Below are positions 35,012 to 44,637 of a stretch of 64,000 bases of DNA, piece after piece. Below the pieces are notes generated by a model. That model saw only the letters and a list, made by a program, of their open reading frames with translations, did no database searches and had not been told where the DNA came from. Position 1 is the stretch's first letter; each line of letters starts with the position of its first letter. The DNA is from JBDTSW01 sp963797835 (lineage in GTDB: Bacteria > Actinomycetota > Thermoleophilia > Solirubrobacterales > 70-9): contig CAWCRN010000015.1 of the NCBI GenBank assembly GCA_963797835.1, forward strand, positions 62,001-126,000, read 5' to 3'. The translations under genes were made by a program, and so were the position numbers.

Positions 35012-36412
35012 CGGCTCGAGGAGCTCCCTGCCAAGTGGCGAGACGGTTACGTGGATCGCACGCGGCTCGACCGCGTAGTCGATCACCGCCAGCGCCCGCA
35101 GCCGGTCGAGGGCGAACTGGAACGCGGCGGCCTGGAGGTCGTTCTCGTACTCGCGCAGGACATCGAACGAGTAGCCCGTCGTGTGAAGCGAGTACTCCTG
35201 CGTCGCCTCGGGGTTCGAGTCGTTCAGCAGGTCCTGGTAGGCGCGGTCGCGGACGGTGCTCGTCACGCGCAGCGGTTGCTCCGCGCCGCTCAGGCGCTCG
35301 ACCAGCGCGCCCATGAACGCGAGCGTCGCGAGGGCCTCGGGACGCAGCGCCCGGTAAAGCTCGGGCTCGCGGTCGAGGCGCGGGGCGAGCTCGCCCATCT
35401 GCTCGTCCACGCTCCAGCCCGGCCCGCCGTCAGCCGGCAGCGGCAGGAGCTCGCCGTCGCCGGTCGCGTCCTCCACCGCCGCCGGGTCGTCGAACACCTG
35501 GGTCTCGTTCTCCGGGTGGTAGACCTCCTCCAAGGTGGCCTTCGCGGTGGCGAGCTCGACGGTCCGCTCCAGCTCGGCGCGGTCGTTGCGCCACTGGTCC
35601 ATCACGCGCTCGGAGGCGAGGATCCGCCAGTAGTACAGCGACGAGTCGTCGGCGAAGCTGGACAGGATGTCGTGGGCCTCGGCGTTTGAGTCGGGGGCGG
35701 AGTCGAAGAAGAGCTGGGCATAGGAGAGGTCCTCGGTGCCGCCCTCGTAGGCCTCGATCACCGACTCGAGGTTGCCGATCCCCATGTGGTAGGAGACCGT
35801 GGCGAGGTCGGTGGACCCGTCGAAGCGCTCGGTCGCGGTCTCGAGGTAGCGCGCCGCCCCGTCGAGCGCCGCCTGGGGGTCGAAGCGCTCGTCGATGCGC
35901 GCGCGCTCGCGGCGCAGCATCTGGGCCCTCGCGCCCTTGCCCTCCTCCTCGGCGCGGGCGATCTGACGGGTGAGCCTGATCGAGGCGGGCAGGTCCACCT
36001 CCATCCCCAACAGGTCGGTCGCCGTCGAGGGCAGGATCTGGCCCAGGCCCGACGCGGCCTCCGGGGTCTCGCCGGCGATCACGTCCTCGCGGCCGGCGCT
36101 CTCGAGGAAGACCAGCGCCTCGAGGCGGTCCGGGTCGACGCCGTGGCTCTCGGCCGCACTCTCGATCTGGGGGCGCCAGGCGTCGGTGCGCTCGGCGCTC
36201 GCGATCGCCCCACCGGGGCTGAGCGCGTAGATCACGTGCGACGTCCCAACCGATGCTTGCTCCTCGAATTCGGCGCGGCGGTCCGGCTCCCAGGCGAACG
36301 GGCCGTAGTCCTCGGCCGCGGCCGACCCATCCTCGACGACGGCCTCCGCCCGCTCCACCGGCGAGTCGCCGCCGAGCAGGATGAGCGCCAGCCCCACCAC
36401 GGCGGCAAGCAC
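35009..36412 (-). CDS. lytic transglycosylase (SLT) with a C-terminal M15-like domain
   Basis: Membrane-anchored cell-wall enzyme of at least 467 residues. An N-terminal hydrophobic helix (LAAVVGLALILLG) is followed by an SLT domain with the catalytic Glu in EALVFLESAGRED (about residue 100) and EAASGLGQILPSTA. A helical linker precedes a C-terminal domain with VTSTVRDRAYQDLL, SLHTTGYSFDV and AIHVTVSP, His/Asp positions recalling DUF5715/M15 D,D-carboxypeptidases. Start: GTG at 36412, but the frame is open upstream through TPRVATALA, so the true start may be a CTG or lie across an indel. Confidence 0.78.
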   Translation of the reverse strand: MLAAVVGLALILLGGDSPVERAEAVVEDGSAAAEDYGPFAWEPDRRAEFEEQASVGTSHVIYALSPGGAIASAERTDAWRPQIESAAESHGVDPDRLEALVFLESAGREDVIAGETPEAASGLGQILPSTATDLLGMEVDLPASIRLTRQIARAEEEGKGARAQMLRRERARIDERFDPQAALDGAARYLETATERFDGSTDLATVSYHMGIGNLESVIEAYEGGTEDLSYAQLFFDSAPDSNAEAHDILSSFADDSSLYYWRILASERVMDQWRNDRAELERTVELATAKATLEEVYHPENETQVFDDPAAVEDATGDGELLPLPADGGPGWSVDEQMGELAPRLDREPELYRALRPEALATLAFMGALVERLSGAEQPLRVTSTVRDRAYQDLLNDSNPEATQEYSLHTTGYSFDVLREYENDLQAAAFQFALDRLRALAVIDYAVEPRAIHVTVSPLGRELLEP

Positions 36413-36461
36413 GGCCAGGGCTGTTGCTACGCGGGGAGTCAGCTCGGACGGTGCGTGCGGC

Positions 36462-37814
36462 TCAGTCGTGCGGGCGGGCGAGCTTCGCGTAATCGAGCGC
36501 CGCCTCGAGCGTTTCGGGCTCGACGCCCTTCTCCAGCGCCACCTCGCGCAGGGTGCGGTCGCTCGCCGCCGCCTCCTTGATGATCTCCGTGGCCGCGTCG
36601 TAGCCGATGTGCGGCGCGAGGGCGGTCGCCCCGGGCACGAGGGTGGCCTCGACGTGGCGATCCGTCATCTCGGTGTTGGCGAGGAGCCCGCGCACGCATC
36701 GCTCGTCGAGGAGGCGAGCGGCAGCGGCCAGCAGCTTGATCGAGTCCAGCAGGTTGCGGGCGATCACGGGCACGCGCACGTTCAGCTCAAACTGGCCCTG
36801 CGAGCCCGCCATCGTGATCGCCGTGTCGTTGCCCACCACCTGGTCCCCGACCTGGATCACGACCTCACAGATCACCGGGTTGACCTTGCCGGGCATGATC
36901 GAGGAGCCCTTCTGGAGCGCGGGCAGGTGCAACTCGGCGAGCCCCGCTCGGGGCCCCGAGCCCATCAGCGCGATGTCGTTGGCGATCTTGATCATCGACA
37001 CGGCGACGACCTTGAGGGCGCCCGAGAGCTCGACCAGCGAGTCACGGTTGCCCTGCGCCTCGAAGTAGTCGGCCGGAGGCCGGATGTCGAGGTCGGTCGC
37101 CTCGGTGAGCTTGGCGCGCACGCGCTGCGCGAACTCGGCGTGGGTGTTGAGCCCGGTCCCGGTGGCGGTGCCGCCAAGCGGGATCTGACCCACGTGCCCG
37201 AGCGTCGCGCGCACGCGCTCGGCGCCGAGGCGGATCTGGGCCGCGTAGCCGTCGAACTCCTGGCCCAGGGTCACGGGGACCGCGTCCATCAGGTGCGTGC
37301 GGCCCGCCTTGACGACGCCGGCGAACTCCTCCGCCTTGGCCCCCAGCGCGACCGCCAGCCCGTCGAGGGCCGGCAGCAGATCCTCGGTCGCCTGCGCCAG
37401 CGCAGCGAGATGCACGGCCGAGGGGAAGACGTCGTTGGACGACTGGCCCATGTTGACGTGGTCGTTCGGGTGCGCCGAGTCACCGGCGAGGCTCGCGATC
37501 ACCTCGTTCGCGTTCATGTTCGAGGACGTGCCCGACCCGGTCTGGAAGACGTCGACGGGGAACTGCTCGTCGTGCTCACCGGCGCCGACGGCGTCGGCAG
37601 CAGTGGCGATCCGCTCGGCGAGGTCGGCGTCCAGCAGGCCAAGCTCGGCGTTCGTCCGGGCGGCGGCGGCCTTGAGGCGGCCGAGCCAGTGGACCACGGG
37701 AGCCGGGATCGGCTGCCCCGACACGGGGAAGTTCTCGACCGCCTTCGCGGTCTCCTCACCCCACAGCTGGGTTTCAACGTCGGTCGCCATCAGTCTCGTC
37801 CAGATCCTTTTCAT
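36462..37814 (-). CDS. fumC: class II fumarate hydratase
   Basis: Interconverts fumarate and L-malate in the TCA cycle, without an iron-sulfur cluster. Diagnostic are the superfamily signature GSSIMPGKVNP (about residue 320), the substrate-binding GSGTSSNMNANEV (about 95) and HPNDHVNMGQSSND (about 125). The 450-residue form starts at ATG 37814 (MKRIW); a second ATG at 37790 (MATDVETQLWG) fits the family N-terminus better. Intact. Its stop overlaps the open region upstream of the transglycosylase. Confidence 0.94.
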   Translation of the reverse strand: MKRIWTRLMATDVETQLWGEETAKAVENFPVSGQPIPAPVVHWLGRLKAAAARTNAELGLLDADLAERIATAADAVGAGEHDEQFPVDVFQTGSGTSSNMNANEVIASLAGDSAHPNDHVNMGQSSNDVFPSAVHLAALAQATEDLLPALDGLAVALGAKAEEFAGVVKAGRTHLMDAVPVTLGQEFDGYAAQIRLGAERVRATLGHVGQIPLGGTATGTGLNTHAEFAQRVRAKLTEATDLDIRPPADYFEAQGNRDSLVELSGALKVVAVSMIKIANDIALMGSGPRAGLAELHLPALQKGSSIMPGKVNPVICEVVIQVGDQVVGNDTAITMAGSQGQFELNVRVPVIARNLLDSIKLLAAAARLLDERCVRGLLANTEMTDRHVEATLVPGATALAPHIGYDAATEIIKEAAASDRTLREVALEKGVEPETLEAALDYAKLARPHD

Positions 37815-37832
37815 TCGTGATCGCAGGGAACG

Positions 37833-38307
37833 CTACCCACTGTCGCGCCCCGCGGCGAGGCCCTCCTCGTAGCGCTGCTGGAACCCGGCGGGCAGCAGCT
37901 CGTCCTTCTCCAGGAACGTGGCCGCGCTCTCGACGTTCAGCGCCAGGTCGCGGTGGATGCCCCCTGTCTCCTCCGCGCGGGCCTCAACCGCGCCGACCAG
38001 ATATCCCAGTCGCACGCCGGCCTCACCCAGGGGCTCCCTGCGAGCCTGCTCGTTCAGCTCGGTCGCGGCGTCGAGCATCGCCTCGCCAACCGACGGCGAT
38101 CTGGCCTGCGCCCTGCTCCTCGGTGAGGCAGTCGGGGAGCGGGGTCCCGTCGAGCGCGACCGCGCCGGGGGCGGCCTCGAGCGCCTCGAGGTAGGCGTCG
38201 GCCCCAGCCAGGCAGGCGGCTGGCGTGGCCTCGGCCTCGTCCTCGCCGCAGCCCGCGAGGGCGAGCAGCGCGGCGACGGCCGCAAGGGATGCGAGGGACC
38301 TGCGCAC
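37833..38307 (-). CDS. small lipoprotein of unknown function, frameshifted
   Basis: GTG at 38307 preceded by TAACAT (6-base spacing). Signal peptide with lipobox LLALAGCGED, then a helical domain ACLAGADAYLEALEAAP; a shift near 38100 continues as MLDAATELNEQARREP, GYLVGAVEARAEE and GFQQRYEEGLA to the TAG at 37833. About 157 residues after repair. I recognise no family; the helical hairpin layout suggests a surface-attached binding protein. Confidence 0.68.
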
Positions 38308-38313
38308 CCGGCC

Positions 38314-38319
38314 ATGTTA
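38314..38319 (-). promoter_or_regulatory. -10 hexamer TAACAT of the small lipoprotein gene
   Basis: Minus-strand TAACAT, 6 bases before the GTG at 38307, the same hexamer as ahead of msrA. Confidence 0.5.
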
Positions 38320-38355
38320 TGGAGGCCCGACCTGGTGGTCGCGTGGTGAGGCCGC

Positions 38356-39222
38356 TCAACGGCGGCGGCCCCAGTAGGGACTCTGCGCATTGCCGGCGAC
38401 GACCTGCTCGCCGCCGCCGTCGGAGGATCGGATCGTCACGATCTGGCCGGCGGCGACCTTGCGGTAGACGATGCGCTTTCCGTTCGGGGAGTAGGCGGTA
38501 TTGGACTCCGAGATGCTCATCGGAGACGTGGGAGTGTTCGTAAGCTGGTTGACGCCGGACGTATCCAGCTTCATCGTCCGAATCCCGCCGCCGGCGCCAT
38601 TCCGCACGAAGACGATCCGGTTCGAGTTCGGGGCGAACGAGGGCGCGTAGTCGCGGTCGGGGCTGAACGTGAGCGGCGTGACGTTGCCGCCACCCGGACC
38701 CATGGTGTAGATCTCGTAGTCCCCGTCTCGATTGCTCTCGAAGACGATCCGTGCACCATTCGCCGAGTACTCGGCGGCCGCGTCGTTGTCGTCGTTCTGG
38801 GTCAGCCGGTGCTCGTCGCTGCCATCGGCCTTCATCACGAACAGCTCGCGATCGCCGTCCCTGTCGGTCTCGAAGACGATGCGCCTGCCGTTCGGGGAGA
38901 ACGTGGGGCCGCTGTCGAAGTCGGGATGATCGGTCAGCCGGCGCTCGTGGGAGCCATTTGCGCGCATGATCCAGATGTTCGTGTTGCGGGCGAAGGCGAT
39001 CAGGCCCGCGCTTTGCGAGAAGGCCGGCTCGTAGTCCTCGGCCGGGCCCGTGGTGAGCGTTCGCACGTCGCTTCCGTCGGCCTTCGCCGAGCGGATGTTG
39101 CCGGCGTCGGTGGCGTAGACGATGCGGCCGTTCTTCCCAGGGAACGCCGCGGTTGCCGGCTCCGCCGCGAGCGTGAATGCGAGCGCCGCAAGCACTAGCA
39201 GCGAAGGCCGGCATGCTCCCAT
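38356..39222 (-). CDS. secreted TolB/PD40-type beta-propeller protein
   Basis: Signal peptide (LLVLAALAFTLAAEPATAA) followed by about six WD40-like PD40 repeats, each with the pattern ADGSDxxRLT ... FSPNGxRIVFxxDRDGD. Such propellers bind partners or calcium, or serve as the lid of secreted peptidases; here no peptidase domain follows. The 289-residue form ends with the repeat SSDGGGEQVVAGNAQSPYW. Intact; ATG at 39222. It is divergent from ileS. Ligand unknown. Confidence 0.82.
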   Translation of the reverse strand: MGACRPSLLVLAALAFTLAAEPATAAFPGKNGRIVYATDAGNIRSAKADGSDVRTLTTGPAEDYEPAFSQSAGLIAFARNTNIWIMRANGSHERRLTDHPDFDSGPTFSPNGRRIVFETDRDGDRELFVMKADGSDEHRLTQNDDNDAAAEYSANGARIVFESNRDGDYEIYTMGPGGGNVTPLTFSPDRDYAPSFAPNSNRIVFVRNGAGGGIRTMKLDTSGVNQLTNTPTSPMSISESNTAYSPNGKRIVYRKVAAGQIVTIRSSDGGGEQVVAGNAQSPYWGRRR

Positions 39223-39285
39223 GACGTCATTGGAACACACGAGCCGCCCGTGCGCACGTCCGGCGGTTGGCAGAATCAGCCGCCC

Positions 39286-42200
39286 GTGCCAGGCTTTCGT
39301 CCAGTAGACCCGAAGCAGTCCTTCCCCGAGCTCGAGGAGCGGGTGCTCGAGCGTTGGCAGGAATCCGACGTCTTCGCGCGCTCGCTCGCCCAGCGCGAGG
39401 GAGCGGAGGTCTGGAGCTTCTACGAGGGGCCGCCGACGGCAAACGGGGCACCGGGAACCCACCACGTGCTCTCGCGCGTCTTCAAGGACATCTACCCGCG
39501 CTACCGCACCATGCGCGGCTATCCAGGTGCCACGCAAGGGGGGCTGGGACTGCCACGGGCTGCCGGTCGAGCTGGAGATCGAGCGCGAGCTGGGGATCTC
39601 CTCGAAGGCCGAGATCGAGGCCTACGGGATCGCGGAGTTCAACCAGCGCTGCCGCGAGTCCGTCTTCCGCTACGTCGAGGACTGGAACCGCCTGACCGAG
39701 CGGATCGGCTTCTGGATCGACCTCGACGACGCCTACCGCACGCTCGACAACTCCTACATCGAGTCGGTCTGGTGGGCGCTGCGCGAGATCTGGGACGCGG
39801 GCCGCCTGTACCAGGGGCACAAGGTCGTCCCTTACTGCCCGCGCTGCGGCACGGCGCTGTCCTCGCACGAGGTCGCGCAGGGCTACCACGACGTCGAGGA
39901 CCCGTCCGTCTTCGTGAGGATGCCGGTGCGCGGGGGCCCCGGGCCGCTCTCGGAGGGCGACCAGCTCCTCGTCTGGACGACGACGCCGTGGACCCTGATC
40001 TCGAACGCCGCGATCGCCGCCGGCCCGGAGATCGAGTACGTGCGGGCGCGGCCACAGGACTCTGAGGAGGTCTTGGTCGTCGCCCGCGCGCGCCTCGATG
40101 CGGTGCTGGGCGAGGGCGCAGAGGTCCTCGACAGCTTCCCCGGCTCCGCCATCGCCGGCGCCGCCTACGAGCCGCCGTTCGACTACATCACCGACTACGG
40201 CCCGCGCGGCCACACCGTCCTCGAGGCGGACTTCGTGACCACCGGGGAGGGCACCGGGCTCGTCCACACGGCGATCGCCTTCGGCGAGGACGACTTCCGG
40301 CTGGGCGAGCAGTACGGGATCACTCTCCAGAACCCCGTCCGCCCGGACGGGACGTTCGACGAGCAGGTCACCGACTTCGCCGGCCGCTCCGTCAAGGAGG
40401 CGGACGCGGACATCGTCGAGGCGCTGCGCGAGCGCGGGCGGCTCCTGCGCGCGGAGGTCTACGAGCACTCCTACCCGCACTGCTGGCGCTGCGACACGCC
40501 GCTGCTGTACATACGCAAAGGCGAGCTGGTACCTGGCGACGACCGAGGTCCGCGACCGGATGCTGGCCGAGAACGAGAAGATCGGGTGGCACCCGGAGCA
40601 CATCAAGCACGGCCGCTTCGGCAAGTGGCTGGAGGGAAACCAGGACTGGGCGCTATCGCGCGAGCGCTACTGGGGCACGCCGCTGCCGATCTGGCGCTGC
40701 GAGGGCAGCCGAGTGCGAGGAGACCTTCTGCGCCGGGTCGATCGCCGCCCTCGCGGAGCGGGCGAAGGGCCCGGTCCCCGACGACCTCCACCGGCCCTAC
40801 ATCGACGACGTGATGCTGGACTGCGAGGCGTGCGGCGCTGAGATGCGCCGCGTGCCGGAGGTGATCGACGCCTGGTTCGACTCGGGCTCGATGCCGTTCG
40901 CCCAGTTCCACCACCCGTTCGCCGAGGACACGCCGTTCGACGAGCGCTTCCCCGCCGACTACATCTGCGAGGCGATCGACCAGACCCGAGGCTGGTTCTA
41001 CAGCCTGCTCGCGGTCTCGACGCTGGTGTTCGACCGCTCCAGCTACCTGAACTGCGTCTGCCTGGGCCTGATCCTCGACCCCGAGGGCCAGAAGATGTCG
41101 AAGAGCAAGGGCAACGTGGTCGACCCGTGGGACGTGCTCGCGGAGCACGGCGCCGACGCCTTCCGCTGGTACTACTTCACCGCCCAGCAGCCCTGGGCCG
41201 GCTACCGCTTCTCGACGGAGGTGCTGGGCGAGACCGTCCGCCCGTTCTTCACCACGCTCTGGAACACGTACTCGTTCTGGGTCCTGTACGCCAACGCCGA
41301 GGGCCTCGGAGGCAGGCGAGCTGGATGCTGTCACCGGACGGCGCGACCTCGACCGTTGGGCGCTCTCGCGGCTCCAGACCCTCACCGCCGAGGTGATCGA
41401 GCGGATGGACGACTACGACTGCACCGCCGCCGGGCGGGCGATCGCCGCGTACGTCGACGAGCTGTCCAACTGGTACGTGCGCCTGGGCCGGCGGCGGTTC
41501 TGGGAGGGCGACCGCGCCGCGTTCGCGACGCTTCGCCACTGCCTGCTCGAGGTCTCGAAGCTGCTCGCCCCGTTCGTCCCGTTCCTGGCCGACGAGATCC
41601 ACGGGAACCTGGCGGGCCCCGACGCCCCGGACTCGGTCCACCTGGCCGACCACCCGGAGCCCGACGAGTCCCTGCGCGATGAGGGGCCTCGAGCGGCGGA
41701 TGGAGGCGGTGCGCCGGGCGGTCGAGCTGGGCCGGGCGGCGCGCGCCGCGGCCGGCATGAAGGTGCGCCAGCCGCTGGCGAAGGCCGTGATCGTCGCCCA
41801 GGGCGCCGAGCGCGAGGCGATCGAGTCGATGGGCGATCTGGTTCGCGGCCGAGCTGAACGTCAAGGAGCTGGAGTTCGTCTCCGACGAGGCGGAGCTGGT
41901 CTCCTACGAGGTGAAGCCGAACTTCCGCACGCTCGGCCCGCGGTTCGGCAAGCAGATGCCCCAGGTCGCGGCGGCGGTCGGGCGCGCTCGACCCCGTCGC
42001 ACGCCGCCGAGGCGATCCGCGGCGAGCGGCGCATCGGGATCAACCTCGACGGCCACGACCACGAGCTGGCGCCCGATGACATCACCCTGGTGATGCAGCC
42101 GCTCGACGGCTACGAGGTGGAGGCCGAGGCGGGCCGGGCGGTCGCGCTGGCGCTGGAGCTGGACGATGGCCTGCTACGCGAGGGGCTGGCCCGCGAGGTC

Positions 42201-42428
42201 GTTCATGCCGTGCAGGCGGCCCGCAAGGACGCGGGGCTCGAGGTGACCGACCGGATCTCGCTGACGCTCGGCGGCGACGAGGGTCTGCTCGAGGCCGCGC
42301 GCGAGCACGAGGCCTACGTTGCCGGCGAGACCCTCGCGACCTCGGTCGGCTACGACGGGGGTGGCGGCGCGGGAGCCGTGACGATCGAGGGACGCGCGCT
42401 CGAGATCGCCGTCGAGCGGGCTAGTTGA
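39286..42428 (+). CDS. ileS: isoleucyl-tRNA synthetase, frameshifted at several places
   Basis: Class I aminoacyl-tRNA synthetase of about 1047 residues (the long, eukaryote-like type). The HIGH-type motif is GPPTANGAPGTHHVLSR (about residue 55), the zinc-finger and editing domains follow (PYCPRCGTALSSHEV, and HTAIAFGEDDF), then WDSGSMPFAQ-type and the KMSKSKGN loop (about residue 605), and the C-terminal anticodon-binding helices. Shifts are required near 39528, 40530, 40712, 41323, 41685, 41845 and 41985. An essential single-copy gene in this state indicates sequencing error. GTG start at 39286; it overlaps the convergent propeller gene by 8 bases. Confidence 0.9.
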
Positions 42429-43361
42429 CGCCCTTGATGATCGCGACCTTGTCCTGGTTCTCGATCCCGGCGTACACGACGCTGCCCTTGGCCGCCACGA
42501 TAGCGGGTGTGCGCGTTGTTTGGCAGGTCCTTGAACTGCTTGAGGTCGCCGTCCGGCTGCAGGATCCCCATGCTCTCCTTGTTGAACTGCCCGATCCAGT
42601 AGTTGCCGTCGCCGGCGAGCTCGATCCCGAAGGGGTCGGACATCGGGGCCTTCGTCTTCCTGACGTTGCCGTCCTCGATCCGCCCGACCGTCTGCGGGTC
42701 GCTGCCTGGGGTTGGTGTAGGCGACCTGCTCCCCGGGGCCGTCTGCGACCTGCTGCGGGCCGCCCCCGACGTTGAAGCGCGTGGCGTTTCCGTTCGCGCT
42801 GGCGCGGACGATGTCGGCTGCCGGCGAAGTCGGCGATCCAGAGCTTGCCGTTGGCCTCGTCGATGCCGCGGGCGTCCATCCCGTCGATGGTGTCGGCGTC
42901 GAAGCCGTTCGGATCGTTCGGCTCGAACGAGATGAACTGGTCGCCGCTGGCGGCATACATCTTGCCCTGCGGGCCCTTGACGATCCCCTGGCCGCCGCCG
43001 ATCGCGGCGATGTCGAAGTCCTGCGCGTTGTCGGGGTCGTCGACCGGGATCCGGATCGACGCCGCCGTTGCGCGTGGCCCAGAGGTTCCCGCCGGGCCCG
43101 GCGGTGATGCCGGTCGGGATTGACCAGGTTCGCGGGCGCGTACTCCTTGACGTTCCCGCTCGGCTTGACCCGCGCAAGGTTCTCGCCGCCGGCGCCGTTG
43201 AACAGCACCCAGGCGTTCCCGTCCGGGCCGATCGTCATCTGGCCGGGTGGCCCGGTCAGGTCGACGGCCTTGTCGAGTTCGGTGCCGCCTGCGCCGCGGC
43301 GGCCGGTACCAGCGCGAGCACGGCGAGGGACAGCGAGGATCGGCAGCAGTCGTCGCATCAT
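42421..43361 (-). CDS. secreted NHL/virginiamycin B lyase-like beta-propeller protein, frameshifted
   Basis: ATG at 43361 begins MMRRLLPILA, a signal-peptide-like start, followed by propeller blades: TGPPGQMTIGPDGNAWVLF, GITAGPGGNLWATRNGG, GIVKGPQGKMYAASGDQ, ANGKLWIADFAG, FGIELAGDGNYWIGQFN and SVVYAGIENQDKVAIIKG. The GPDGNxW pattern is typical of NHL/Vgb repeats. At least four single-base shifts (near 43125, 43060, 42715 and 42500) break the frame. A function beyond propeller cannot be given; Vgb lyase activity would need specific catalytic residues I cannot place. Confidence 0.7.
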
Positions 43362-43443
43362 GCGCGGGAGTATTGCACCGACCAGCGCGGTGCGGTGGCC
43401 ACCCAGGGGTGAAACCGGCCACCCCCGTTGTCCGATGTCCGGC

Positions 43444-43771
43444 CTACGCCAGCGCGGGCTCGAGCTCGGCCTCGAGGCGGCGCTTCGGCATCGCGCCGAC
43501 GATCCGCTTGGCCTCGGCGCCGTCCCTGAACAGGATCAGCGTCGGGATCGAGAGCACCTCGTAGGTGGCCGCGGTCTGCTGGTTGTCGTCGACGTTCAGC
43601 GAGACGATCTTGAGGTCCTCACGCTCGACGTCGATCTCCTCGAGGATCGGATGGACGACGCGGCACGGACCGCACCAGGGAGCCCAGAAGTCGACGAGCA
43701 CCGGCGTGCTCGGAATCCAGCACGTCGGCCTGGAAGCTGCCGTCGGTCACATCGGAAAGCTTGCCTGTCAC
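43444..43771 (-). CDS. trxA: thioredoxin, one frameshift
   Basis: Active site WAPWCGPCR is preceded by VLVDF and followed by LNVDDNQQTAATYEVLSIPTLILF with the cis-proline. After repairing one extra base near 43710 the protein reads TGKLSDVTDGSFQADVL then into the active-site strand, about 108 residues, standard length. GTG at 43771 has GAGGAG 7 bases upstream and gives the family N-terminus; an in-frame ATG at 43831 would add a hydrophilic 20-residue tail. A general disulfide reductase, and the likely partner of MsrA in this window. Confidence 0.92.
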
Positions 43772-43833
43772 GTCCGTCTCCTCGGTTGTCGTCTGCTGGG
43801 GCTCAGGTTGGTCCCGTCTGGCCTCCGCCATCA

Positions 43834-44613
43834 CTATACATACTGAAGTATTGGCCAGCCGATGCGCTCGGCGAGCGGAGAAGCATACGCCCACGGCCAG
43901 CGGCGGCGCAGGCGCATGGCCGGCACCCGCCACGCCGCCTCCAGCACGATGCGCTTGCTCATCTTCGACTCGCCCACCCGGCGGTCGCGGAAGGTGATCG
44001 GGACCTCGGTCACCCGAAAGCCGCGGCGGACCGCCCGGTAGGTGGTCTCGACCTGGAAGGCGTAGCCCAGCGAGCCCAGCGAGGGCAGGTCGATCGCCTC
44101 CAGCACCTCGGGGTGGAAGACCTTGAAGCCCCCCGTGAGGTCGCGGATGTCGAGTCCCAGCGCGGCGCGCGCGTAGCCGCTGCCCCCGCGACTGATCGCC
44201 CGCCGAAGCCGGCCCCACTCCGCGACGCCGCCGCCCTCGACGTAACGCGAGCCGAGCACGAGGTCGGCGTCGGCGGCGGCCGCGATCAGGCGCGGCAGGT
44301 CGGCGGGGTCGTGGGAGAAGTCGGCGTCCATCTGCGCCACCAGCGACGGGCCCTCCTGGAGCGCCCTCTCGAAGCCCGCCACGTACGCGGGCCCGAGGCC
44401 CTCCTTGCCGCCCCGGTGCATGACCTCGACGCCCCCGTCCGCGGCGGCGAGGCGGTCGGCGATCTCGCCCGTGCCGTCGGGCGAGGCATCGTCGACGACG
44501 AGGATCCGGCTGCCAGGCGGCAGCGCCGCGCGGACGGCGGCGACGATCGCCTCGAGGTTGTCGGCCTCGTTGTATGTCGGGAGGACGAGCCAGATCGCGC
44601 CGTCGCCGGGCAT
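43834..44613 (-). CDS. GT2 glycosyltransferase, polyprenol-phosphate mannosyltransferase type
   Basis: A 259-residue GT-A fold enzyme. The nucleotide-sugar site is DDASPDGTGEIADRL and the metal-binding motif is AQMDADFSHDPADLP, the DxD variant seen in dolichol-/polyprenol-phosphate mannose synthases (Dpm1/Ppm1); LTGGFKVFHPEVLE and VPITFRDRRVGESKMS complete the family pattern. No C-terminal membrane helices, so it is a soluble, membrane-associated form. Makes the lipid-linked sugar donor for extracytoplasmic glycosylation. Intact. Confidence 0.88.
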   Translation of the reverse strand: MPGDGAIWLVLPTYNEADNLEAIVAAVRAALPPGSRILVVDDASPDGTGEIADRLAAADGGVEVMHRGGKEGLGPAYVAGFERALQEGPSLVAQMDADFSHDPADLPRLIAAAADADLVLGSRYVEGGGVAEWGRLRRAISRGGSGYARAALGLDIRDLTGGFKVFHPEVLEAIDLPSLGSLGYAFQVETTYRAVRRGFRVTEVPITFRDRRVGESKMSKRIVLEAAWRVPAMRLRRRWPWAYASPLAERIGWPILQYV

Positions 44614-44637
44614 CCGGTGATGCTATGCCCTTAGGGA

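Noticed and set aside
39286..42428. ileS as a pseudogene
   Set aside because: All catalytic and editing motifs are conserved across the frames and the gene is essential; the same kind of error is spread over the window.
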